Of a DNA stretch of 5,996 nt, positions 1 to 5,489 are shown one piece after another. The number at the start of each line of letters is the position of its first letter. The first letter of the stretch is position 1. The translations under genes and the position numbers were made by a program. The DNA is taken from the NCBI GenBank assembly GCA_028293055.1, contig JAQGLD010000336.1:1-5996 (forward strand). The letters are read 5' to 3'. The notes beneath the pieces were generated by a model. That model was not told the DNA's origin and searched no databases. It saw only the letters and a program-made list of their open reading frames with translations. This DNA comes from Alphaproteobacteria bacterium (GTDB lineage: Bacteria; Pseudomonadota; Alphaproteobacteria; Sphingomonadales; Sphingomonadaceae).

Positions 1-13
1 GCTGATGGCCCGC

Positions 14-283
14 TTAGCGGTACCGCCAGTTATCATGCCAGCGTTCGCGATGCTGATAGTAGCGATGACCGTCCCAATAGCCGCGGCCGCGATAGAAATT
101 GCCGATGACCAGGTTCGGGGCGACCGCGACATAGCCGGGGCCATAACCGGGGCCGCGATTGGGCCGGCAATGGCCGGCGGGACCGCGATGGTAGCCACGG
201 CCGCAGCCCTCGCTGGCATTTGCAGGCGCAACCGCGGCAACGGCAACGCCGGCCGCAAGAGCGAAAGAAAGAATCGTTTTCAT
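14..283 (-). CDS. Small secreted Gly/Arg/Tyr-rich protein, function unknown
   Basis: An 89-residue protein. The N-terminus is a clear Sec signal peptide: Lys at position 2, a hydrophobic Ala/Val/Leu core to about residue 20, and a likely signal peptidase I site at APANA|SEG (around residue 24). The mature part is about 65 residues, rich in Gly, Arg, Tyr and His. It contains a GCGRGYHRGPAGHCRPNRG-type block with two Cys residues that could form a disulfide, and ends in a His/Trp/Tyr/Arg-rich tail. Similar GC-x-G-(Y/F)HRGP-x-GHCRPN proteins are common, uncharacterised exported proteins in alphaproteobacteria (family resemblance from memory). The ATG start has GGGAG about 10 bases upstream. A general-stress promoter motif lies about 50 bases upstream of the start, so stress induction is likely. 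No enzymatic motif is visible. A periplasmic or envelope role is inference. Confidence 0.82.
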   Translation of the reverse strand: MKTILSFALAAGVAVAAVAPANASEGCGRGYHRGPAGHCRPNRGPGYGPGYVAVAPNLVIGNFYRGRGYWDGHRYYQHRERWHDNWRYR

Positions 284-333
284 GATGGGCTCACTCCCAG
301 ACTCTACTCGTCCGAAAACGCGGACGATGGGAA

Positions 334-358
334 AACGCTGAAATCCGGTTGGTGTTCC
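334..358 (-). promoter_or_regulatory. Putative sigma-EcfG (general stress response) promoter
   Basis: Read on the minus strand, GGAAC (358-354) is followed by exactly 16 bases and then CGTT (337-334). GGAAC-N16/17-CGTT is the established promoter consensus for alphaproteobacterial EcfG-type sigma factors. A transcript starting a few bases past the -10 element would have a leader of roughly 40-45 bases before the ATG at 283, which is reasonable. The motif points to the small secreted protein gene and away from glsB. Both core elements match exactly with correct spacing, but a chance match cannot be excluded without expression data. Confidence 0.6.
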
Positions 359-441
359 CGCAAGTGGAGGAGGAACCGTTGCGGCACCGAAAGAGTCTAG
401 ACCTCGTGATCCAGGGGGATCGCCTTGCTTAGGAGAAAATC

Positions 442-702
442 ATGGGCCTCATCATCCTTCTCGTCGTAGGCGCGGTCGTCGGCTGGATCGCGAGCATGAT
501 CATGCGCACCGGAGGCGGAATCCTGTTCGACATCGTCGTCGGAATCGTTGGAGCGCTGATCGCCGGTTTCCTGTTCGGCGGCGGCGCGTCGATCATCAAC
601 GCCCCGCTCAACATCTATTCGGTGCTCTACTCGCTGCTCGGCGCCATCATCCTGCTCGCGATCATCAAGTTGATCCGGCGGGGTTCGTCCGGACGGATCT
701 GA
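442..702 (+). CDS. GlsB/YeaQ/YmgE-family stress-response membrane protein
   Basis: An 86-residue, very hydrophobic protein of the transglycosylase-associated (Transgly_assoc, PF04226) family, which includes E. coli YeaQ and YmgE and Gram-positive GlsB. Three membrane segments are visible, at about residues 2-20, 27-48 and 59-79. They are joined by the MIMRTGGG loop and a Gly-rich loop (FGGGAS), both typical of the family, and the tail is short and basic (LIRRGSSGRI). The length is normal. The ATG is well supported by AGGAG about 7 bases upstream (430-434). Family members are inner-membrane proteins often induced by general or envelope stress; the biochemical role is unknown despite the family name. 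The gene diverges from the secreted protein at 14-283. A GGAAC occurs at 372-376 upstream, but no CGTT follows at the right distance, so no promoter is claimed. Confidence 0.92.
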   Translation: MGLIILLVVGAVVGWIASMIMRTGGGILFDIVVGIVGALIAGFLFGGGASIINAPLNIYSVLYSLLGAIILLAIIKLIRRGSSGRI

Positions 703-770
703 CTTCCGGGCAAGGCGCCGGCGCGCCGAACCGCCCTGCATGCGCGATCCTGGAGGTCGCGCCTGCTTTG

Positions 771-1105
771 CTAGCTGGCGCGTTTCGAGGGAGCGCCGCC
801 GCCTGCCATGCCACCGAGCACGCGCCCGGTCATGCGCTCGCAAGCCGCGCCCGCGAACGGGAAGGCGCCGGATAGCGCCGCCTTCATTTCCGGGGCAAGC
901 GTCTGCTGGAGGCGGCGGCGCGCGCGCAGATGCCGGGTCTTGACCGTGGCGGGAAGCAGGTCGAGCGCTTCGGCGGTCTCGTCGACGTTGAGGCCTTCGA
1001 CCTCGCGCAGCACGAACACCTGGCGAAAGCCGTCCGGAAGCGCGGCGATCGCCTGCTCGAGCACGTGTCGTATGGCGCCGCGCCGCCTGGGATTCGCGCT
1101 TCGTA
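771..1105 (-). pseudogene. ECF-type sigma factor remnant, region 4 only (5' truncated)
   Basis: About 108 codons of recognisable sigma-70-family C-terminus. The helix LEQAIAALPDGFRQVFVLRE is followed by VEGLNVDETAEALDLLPATVKT and RHLRARRRLQQ, which together are sigma region 4.2, the helix-turn-helix that reads the -35 element. The C-terminal extension (GAFPFAGAACERMTGRVL) resembles one seen in sphingomonad sigma factors. It ends at a TAG (773-771). Intact ECF sigma factors are about 160-220 residues and start with region 2, which binds the -10 element and core polymerase. Nothing resembling region 2 is present upstream of about 1105, where homology stops and a plus-strand cupredoxin begins. 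The reading frame stays open far upstream, but that part is antisense to other genes. A GTG at the start of the LEQAIA helix could make a region-4-only polypeptide, but no ribosome binding site is seen. Best read as a deletion remnant. Confidence 0.72.
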
Positions 1106-1385
1106 TCTCCGCGGCACTGGCACCGGTATCGGCCCTGGGCGCCGCGAGATCGTGATCAAGGACATGAAGTTCGGGGCCGTCCCCGAGGAGATACGGCGCG
1201 GCGACACGATCCTGTGGATCAATCGCGACATGTTCCGGCACAGCGCGACCGCAGCCGACCGGAGTTTCGATCTCGACCTGCCGCCCGGAAGAAGCGCCAG
1301 GATCCGCGTCGCGCGCGCCGGCGCATTCATGTTTGCATGCCGATACCATCCGGGGATGACCGGGCAACTTCGCGTCGGCGGATGA
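1090..1385 (+). pseudogene. Cupredoxin (type 1 copper protein) remnant, 5' truncated and frameshifted
   Basis: The frame from 1146 to the TGA at 1383-1385 encodes a complete amicyanin/plastocyanin-like domain: the strand EIVIKDMKFG, then GDTILWINRD, then FRHSATA, SFDLDLPPG and CRYHPGMTGQLRV. All four type 1 copper ligands are visible: His in FRHSA, then Cys, His and Met in C-x2-H-x2-M. Such proteins are periplasmic electron carriers or copper-binding proteins and need a signal peptide. In this frame the upstream sequence is only antisense to the sigma remnant, with no usable start or export signal. In the neighbouring frame, 1090-1146 reads GFALRISAALAPVSALGAA, which looks like the end of a signal peptide with an Ala-rich cleavage site. 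One missing base near 1144-1147 would join the two. A frameshift plus loss of the true start therefore explains the locus. An ATG at 1072 in the signal frame has no ribosome binding site and lies inside the sigma remnant. Confidence 0.68.
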
Positions 1386-1619
1386 GTGCGGCTGGAGGAC
1401 GCGATCCAAGCCCAGCTGGCCCGCCAAGCCTCGGCCAAGGCCGCCGTCGCCCTCGAAAAAGTCGGCCTCGACGGCCAGGCCTTCGACCAGCACGAGCAAG
1501 TCCGCCCCGCCGCCCAAGACGACCAAGAGGGCCAAAGAAACAACAAGCTCCGGGCCGAGGGCCGAGTCTGGCGGCTGCGCCCGGCAAAAGCTGCCCACTG
1601 TATCTCCCCGGCGGATTGA
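1386..1619 (+). CDS. Unrecognised 77-codon open frame, doubtful
   Basis: A GTG-initiated frame starting directly after the cupredoxin stop (TGAGTG). The first 50 or so residues are Ala/Gln/Glu-rich and helical in character (LEDAIQAQLARQASAKAAVALEKVG). The codons have high G/C at position 3 and low G/C at position 2, the pattern seen in the real genes here. The remainder (from about residue 58) is less convincing. No family is recognised. No ribosome binding site is obvious, and the frame could be a leftover of a larger inactivated gene or chance. Other frames across this stretch give only Pro/Arg/Ser-rich low-complexity translations. Nothing else that could be a gene is seen between the cupredoxin remnant and 1634. 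Confidence 0.2.
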   Translation: MRLEDAIQAQLARQASAKAAVALEKVGLDGQAFDQHEQVRPAAQDDQEGQRNNKLRAEGRVWRLRPAKAAHCISPAD

Positions 1620-1633
1620 CGTAGCGTCGCGCC

Positions 1634-2392
1634 ATGATCCGGCTCGACACTTCCGGCCCGATAGCGGCGATCCGACTTGTCCGCCCGGCGACGCGCAACG
1701 CGCTCGACGCGGAAGGCTGGCGCGCGCTGGCGGCGGCGATCCGCGGCGTGGCCGCTTCCGACGCGCGGGTGCTGCTGCTCCGCTCCGACGCGCCGGGAGC
1801 GTTCTGCGCGGGTTCGGATCTCGGCGAGCTGGCCGGTCTGGCCGATGATGCGCGAGCCCGTCCGCCTTTCCGCAAGATGATGCGCGATGCAATCGACGCA
1901 CTGCCGAGGTTGGAGATCCCGACGATCGCGGTGATCGACGGCGATTGCTTCGGCGCCGGCGTGGCGCTGGCGCTAGGCTGCGACCTGCGCGTCGCCGGCG
2001 AGCGCGCCAGGATCGCGGTGACGCCCGCCAAGCTCGGCATTTCCTATCCGCGCGAGGATGTCGAGCGGCTGGTCGACGCGGTCGGCCATGGGCAGGCGGC
2101 GCGCCTGCTGTTCGCCGCCGAGACCATCGATTCCACCGAGGCCGCGCGCATCGGCCTGGTCCAGCTCGCTTGCGCCTCCGCGGAGGCACGCGCGGTCGAG
2201 ATTGCCGGCCGGATCGCGGAGAACAGCAAGGCGAGCGTAGCAACGCTCAAGGCGCTGATCGCCGGAGTCGATCGTGCACGGCATGAACTGCACGACCAGA
2301 GCTTCGACGATTCCTTCGGAGGCAGCGAATTCCGCGACAGGCTCGCCGCCTTCTACAGCCGCCGCAAGGGCGGCAAGAGCGGCCCGCCTTGA
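1634..2392 (+). CDS. Enoyl-CoA hydratase/isomerase (crotonase) family protein lacking the classical catalytic Glu pair
   Basis: A 252-residue crotonase-fold protein of normal length, expected to be cytoplasmic and to act on an acyl-CoA. The oxyanion-hole segments are present: SDAPGAFCAGSDLGEL (residues 51-66, usually AGADL) and DGDCFGAGVALALGCDLRVA (102-121). In enoyl-CoA hydratase two glutamates (Glu144 and Glu164 in rat) activate water. By alignment from memory they fall at Ala132 (TPAKLGISYP) and Arg157 (GQAARLL), so classical hydratase chemistry is unlikely. The TPAKLG segment resembles methylmalonyl-CoA decarboxylase-like members, and acidic residues Glu141 and Asp142 might serve as an alternative acid/base. 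The substrate is unknown. The ATG start has only a weak ribosome binding site. The stop codon overlaps the next gene's TTG start (TTGA), suggesting translational coupling to the LOV-HTH regulator. Family assignment is firm; activity is not. Confidence 0.9.
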   Translation: MIRLDTSGPIAAIRLVRPATRNALDAEGWRALAAAIRGVAASDARVLLLRSDAPGAFCAGSDLGELAGLADDARARPPFRKMMRDAIDALPRLEIPTIAVIDGDCFGAGVALALGCDLRVAGERARIAVTPAKLGISYPREDVERLVDAVGHGQAARLLFAAETIDSTEAARIGLVQLACASAEARAVEIAGRIAENSKASVATLKALIAGVDRARHELHDQSFDDSFGGSEFRDRLAAFYSRRKGGKSGPP

Positions 2393-3012
2393 GCCCGGCA
2401 GCGCCGCTCGATTCCTTCGCCACCGGGCTGTTCGAGTCGATCGACCTGAGCCCGATCGCGACGGTGGTCACCAACCCGCGCTTGCCCGACAATCCGCTGG
2501 TCGCTGCAAACCCTGCCTTCTGCCGGCTGACCGGCTACGAAAAAGCGGAAATCATCGGCCGCAACTGCCGCTTCCTCGCCGGGCCTGAGACCGATCCAAA
2601 GGCTTCGGCGGTGCTTAGCGAGGCGGTCGAAAAGGCTCTTCCCGGCCTCACCGAGCTGCTCAACTATCGCAAGGACGGCAGCAGCTTCTGGAACGCGGTG
2701 ATGGTGGCGCCGATCATCGGAGCCGACGGCGCGCCGGCCTATTTTCTCGGCTCCCAGGTCGATGTCGGTACCGCGACGCTGCATCCCGCGGTGGCCCGCG
2801 CAGCGGCGGCGAGGGCCCGCATCGCAGCGCTGACTCCGCGGCAGGGCCAGGTGCTCAAGGACATGAGCCTCGGCCTTCGCAACAAGCAGATCGCCTATCG
2901 GCTGGGCATCGACGAAAAGACCGTCAAGATGCACCGCGCAGCCTTGCTCCGACGGCTCGAGGTGCCGACCTCCGCGGACGCGATCCGGATCGCGGTCGAA
3001 GCAGGGATCTGA
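2389..3012 (+). CDS. LOV-HTH blue-light transcription factor (EL222-like)
   Basis: A 207-residue protein with an N-terminal LOV (PAS) domain (about 14-127) and a C-terminal LuxR-type helix-turn-helix (about 148-207). The LOV signature GRNCRFLAG holds the photo-adduct cysteine, Cys60. FMN-contacting residues follow in LNYRKDGSSFWNAV and at the Gln of FLGSQVDV. The HTH reads LTPRQGQVL, then LRNKQIAYRLGIDEKTVKMH, with a 4-alpha dimerisation helix ending TSADAIRIAVEAGI. Architecture and wording closely match EL222 of Erythrobacter litoralis (222 residues): in the dark LOV masks the HTH, and blue light forms the Cys-FMN adduct, frees the HTH and allows DNA-binding dimers. The TTG start overlaps the crotonase stop; a GTG at codon 26 would cut into the LOV domain, so TTG or a nearby start is preferred. 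The gene converges on the ispH-ispA operon. Control of the nearby isoprenoid/carotenoid genes is inference. Confidence 0.93.
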   Translation: MSPAAPLDSFATGLFESIDLSPIATVVTNPRLPDNPLVAANPAFCRLTGYEKAEIIGRNCRFLAGPETDPKASAVLSEAVEKALPGLTELLNYRKDGSSFWNAVMVAPIIGADGAPAYFLGSQVDVGTATLHPAVARAAAARARIAALTPRQGQVLKDMSLGLRNKQIAYRLGIDEKTVKMHRAALLRRLEVPTSADAIRIAVEAGI

Positions 3013-3029
3013 GCCGGGAGGCGCCGGGG

Positions 3030-3944
3030 TCAGCGATCCCGCTCGACCGCGAAGCGCGCGATATCCCGAAGCAGGTCGGCAGCGGGGCCGAAGTCGCGGA
3101 GATGGTCCTCGGCCTGGTCGGCGAGGCGTTCGGCCCGGTCTCGCGCCCGATCGATTCCGAGCAGCCCGACGAAGGTCTTCTTGCCCCGATCTCCATCCTT
3201 GCGCAGCCGCTTGCCCGCGCAAGACTCGTCGCCGGCCGCATCGATCAGGTCGTCGGCGATCTGGAAGGCGAGGCCGAGGCATTGCGCATAGGCCATCAGG
3301 CTCGCTATCGCGTCGGCCGGCGCGTCGCCGAGGATAGCGCCGGCACCGACCGACCAGCGGATCAGGGCGCCGGTCTTCAGTCGCTGCAGGCGCGTGACGG
3401 CGTCGAGGTCGAGCTCCGCCTCGGCCTCCGCGGCGAGATCCAGCATCTGCCCGCCGGCCATGCCCGCGGCGCCCGAACGGCGCGCCAGGGCCAGGACGAG
3501 GTGGCTTCTGACCTGGGCGTCGGGATGGGTGGACGGCGAGGCGAGGGTCTCGAAGGCGAGCGCCAGAAAGGCGTCGCCGGCGAGCACCGCCACCGCTTCG
3601 TCATAAGCGATGTGCACCGTGGGGCGACCGCGGCGCAGCGCATCGTCGTCCATGCACGGAAGATCGTCGTGGATCAGCGAATGGACGTGGATGCATTCGA
3701 CCGCCATTCCTGCCCTCAGCAGGTGGTTTCGGGGGACTCCGAACAGGGCACCCGACGCAAGCACCAGCAGTGGCCGCAGCCTCTTGCCGCCGCCTATCGC
3801 CGCATAGCGCATCGCCTCGACCAGCCTGCCGCGCGAATCCCGCGGAACTGCAAGCGTCCGGTCGAACAGGCGGTCGATCGCCGTCGCCGTCTCGGCCAGG
3901 GCCTGCCCGAGCGCCGGCCGCCTGGACTGGACCTGATCCAGCAT
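3030..3944 (-). CDS. ispA: Polyprenyl (farnesyl/geranylgeranyl) diphosphate synthase, IspA/CrtE type
   Basis: A 304-residue trans-isoprenyl diphosphate synthase that condenses IPP with allylic diphosphates in the cytosol. Motifs in order: GGGKRLRP (51-58), the first Asp-rich motif DDLPCMDDD (93-101), RRGRPTVH (104-111), GGQMLD (164-169), KTG (190-192), the second Asp-rich motif DDLID (231-235), and a GKRLRKDGDRGKKTFVGLLG-type tail (244 onward). The two-residue insertion in the first Asp-rich motif marks a bacterial (type II) enzyme, and overall it is closest to IspA (farnesyl diphosphate synthase, about 299 residues). The chain-length-gating residue five before the first Asp is His88, where IspA usually has Tyr and CrtE a small residue, so a C15 or C20 product cannot be settled from sequence. 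The ATG lies one base after the ispH stop (TGAGATG), indicating translational coupling. No strong ribosome binding site of its own is seen. Confidence 0.93.
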   Translation of the reverse strand: MLDQVQSRRPALGQALAETATAIDRLFDRTLAVPRDSRGRLVEAMRYAAIGGGKRLRPLLVLASGALFGVPRNHLLRAGMAVECIHVHSLIHDDLPCMDDDALRRGRPTVHIAYDEAVAVLAGDAFLALAFETLASPSTHPDAQVRSHLVLALARRSGAAGMAGGQMLDLAAEAEAELDLDAVTRLQRLKTGALIRWSVGAGAILGDAPADAIASLMAYAQCLGLAFQIADDLIDAAGDESCAGKRLRKDGDRGKKTFVGLLGIDRARDRAERLADQAEDHLRDFGPAADLLRDIARFAVERDR

Positions 3945-3945
3945 C

Positions 3946-4929
3946 TCAGCCGAATTCCAGCGGCTTGAACACGGTCGTTTCAAGCACGGCCCCAGCCTCT
4001 TCCACGCGGGTATCGAAGCGGCTGCGCAACGCCTCGAGGAGGCCGTCGACGATGTGCTCCGGAGCCGACGCGGCGGCGGTGATTCCGATGCTCGCCGGCG
4101 TTCCGAAGGCCTCCCAGTCGATCTCGTCCGCGCTGGCGACCAGATCGACCCGCGGGCAGCCGGCCAAGAGCGCGACCTCGCACAAACGGGCCGCATTGGA
4201 CGAGAGTGGATCCCCGGCGACCAGCATTGCCTCCACCCGGCCGGCGATGGCCTTCGCCGCCGCCTGGCGGTTGGTCGTGGCATAGCAGATGTCGCTGCGC
4301 CTCGGCCCGGCCAGATCGGAAAAGCGAGCCTCCAGCGCAGCCACGGTATCGTGTGCCTCGTCGGCGGAGAAGGTGGTCTGAACGGCGTACGCCACGGGCG
4401 CGTCGCGATCGAGATCCAGCCCGGCGACCTCGTCGGCGTTGCGGACCAGCGTGACCTGGCCAGGCGCCAGCCGGCCGGTCGTCCCGATCACCTCAGGATG
4501 GCCGTCATGGCCGATCAGCAGGATGCGGCGCCCGCTCTGGTGATGCGCCGCGACTTCGCGATGGACCTTGCGGACCAGCGGGCAGACCGCGTCGAACCAG
4601 CGCAGCCCGCGGGTCTCGGCCTGCGCCTCGATCTCGCGCGCGACGCCGTGGGCCGAAAAGATGACCACGGCGCCGGTCGGCACCTCGTCCAGTTCCTCGA
4701 CGAAGATCGCACCGCGGCGTTCGAGCGCCCGGACGACCTCCATGTTGTGAACGATGGCGCGACGCACGTAGACGGGCGCGCCGAAGCGGTCGATCGCACT
4801 GTCCACGGCGTCCACCGCGCGGCGAACCCCGGCGCAGAAGCCGCGCGGCGCGGCGAGCAGGATCTCGACCGCCGGTCGGGCGGCCGTTTCATGGAGAGCA
4901 GGGATCGGGCTCGCAGAGAAATGCGCCAT
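3946..4929 (-). CDS. ispH: 4-hydroxy-3-methylbut-2-enyl diphosphate reductase
   Basis: A 327-residue IspH (LytB), the [4Fe-4S] enzyme that reduces HMBPP to IPP and DMAPP in the last step of the MEP pathway. The three cluster cysteines are Cys32 (PRGFCAGV), Cys116 (DAVCPLV) and Cys215 (DICYATTNRQ). Diphosphate and active-site residues are present: His61 (VHN), His94 (SAHGV), His144 and Glu146 (GHDGHPEV), Thr186 (QTTFS), Ser244/Asn245 (SSN) and Ser288 (ASAPE). The N-terminus carries about 20 extra residues before the usual start of the fold. The ATG is supported by AAGG five bases upstream. The gene follows the DUF2141 gene by 65 bases and runs into ispA with a one-base gap. A position beside carotenoid genes raises the chance that this is a pathway-dedicated copy, which this window cannot show. 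Confidence 0.96.
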   Translation of the reverse strand: MAHFSASPIPALHETAARPAVEILLAAPRGFCAGVRRAVDAVDSAIDRFGAPVYVRRAIVHNMEVVRALERRGAIFVEELDEVPTGAVVIFSAHGVAREIEAQAETRGLRWFDAVCPLVRKVHREVAAHHQSGRRILLIGHDGHPEVIGTTGRLAPGQVTLVRNADEVAGLDLDRDAPVAYAVQTTFSADEAHDTVAALEARFSDLAGPRRSDICYATTNRQAAAKAIAGRVEAMLVAGDPLSSNAARLCEVALLAGCPRVDLVASADEIDWEAFGTPASIGITAAASAPEHIVDGLLEALRSRFDTRVEEAGAVLETTVFKPLEFG

Positions 4930-4994
4930 CGCAGCCTTGCCATTCCCCCCGGAAGGCCTCGGCTAGCCGGAGGGCGCTGCGCGAGCCACATGGA

Positions 4995-5432
4995 CTAAAG
5001 CAGGTATTGCATCCTGACCGTGACGCGCGCGATTCCGTCGCCGACTTCGAAGCCTGCCTGAGCGAAACGCGGCGGGCCGAATCGTACCGTCGGGTTCCGC
5101 GAAAATCCGAAGCCTTCCCGCGGGATACCGAGAAAGGTGTCGAGTTTCTTGTTGCCATTCTCGTCGTGGAAAATCGCAAGCGCATATGTGCCGGGCCGCA
5201 CTCCTTCGAAGCGGATGCTTGCAGCGGCATCGGCCGGGACGGTGCGGGTGACGGCCTGCATGTCCTTTGCGCAATCCGGGAAGCCGGCCGCCTTGGCGGT
5301 GAGGCACATTTGAACGGCTCCCCGCGCATTTCTCAAATGCTCGATCCGCAGCTCGATGCGACCGGGGGGCGCGGCAGCTCCGCCGCTCAGGACCGCGGCA
5401 GCGGCAAGGAGGAGGGTCTCGAGGGCTCGCAT
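4995..5432 (-). CDS. DUF2141 domain secreted protein
   Basis: A 145-residue exported protein. The signal peptide spans about residues 1-21 (MRALETLLLAAAAVLSGGAAA, with probable cleavage after GGAAA). The mature part is one DUF2141 domain: an IELRIEHLRNARGAV strand, Cys43 and Cys54 that may pair, FEGVRPGTYALAIFHDENGNKKLD (75-98), and the family hallmark FLGIPREGFGFS (100-111). DUF2141 proteins are periplasmic or cell-surface beta-sandwich proteins of unknown biochemical role. The ATG start is chosen because GAGG lies seven bases upstream and a signal peptide follows at once; the frame stays open upstream only because it runs antisense to crtY. It heads the apparent DUF2141-ispH-ispA operon and diverges from crtY, so its promoter must lie in the short space before crtY or within it. 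A carotenoid-related role is a context-only inference. Confidence 0.9.
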   Translation of the reverse strand: MRALETLLLAAAAVLSGGAAAPPGRIELRIEHLRNARGAVQMCLTAKAAGFPDCAKDMQAVTRTVPADAAASIRFEGVRPGTYALAIFHDENGNKKLDTFLGIPREGFGFSRNPTVRFGPPRFAQAGFEVGDGIARVTVRMQYLL

Positions 5433-5489
5433 GGCCGCGCCTCTTCGTCCTTTCGGGGGCGGTCGCGCAAGGGGGCGTCCAACGGCGCG

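Noticed and set aside
372..376. GGAAC upstream of glsB as an EcfG-type -35 element.
   Set aside because: No CGTT lies 15-18 bases downstream; the CGTT directly adjacent has no valid spacing.
703..770. Palindromic GGCGCCGGCGCGCC stretch downstream of glsB as a terminator.
   Set aside because: Short alternating G/C self-complementarity is expected at this base composition, and no T run follows.
930..1145. The N-terminal 72 codons of the plus frame that includes the cupredoxin domain, starting at an ATG at 930.
   Set aside because: This part is antisense to the sigma remnant, has no signal peptide and no cupredoxin homology.
1106..2243. A minus-strand open frame continuing upstream of the sigma remnant to give a 490-residue protein.
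   Set aside because: Beyond about 1105 it is Arg/Pro/Ser-rich and antisense to the cupredoxin and crotonase genes; it is open only because of high GC.
3013..3029. Possible bidirectional terminator between the convergent LOV-HTH and ispA genes.
   Set aside because: The 17-base gap is GC-rich with only short CCGG repeats, no convincing hairpin and no T run.
3102..3968. A 288-residue plus-strand open frame.
   Set aside because: It is the complement of ispA, whose motifs are unambiguous; the translation shows no family features.
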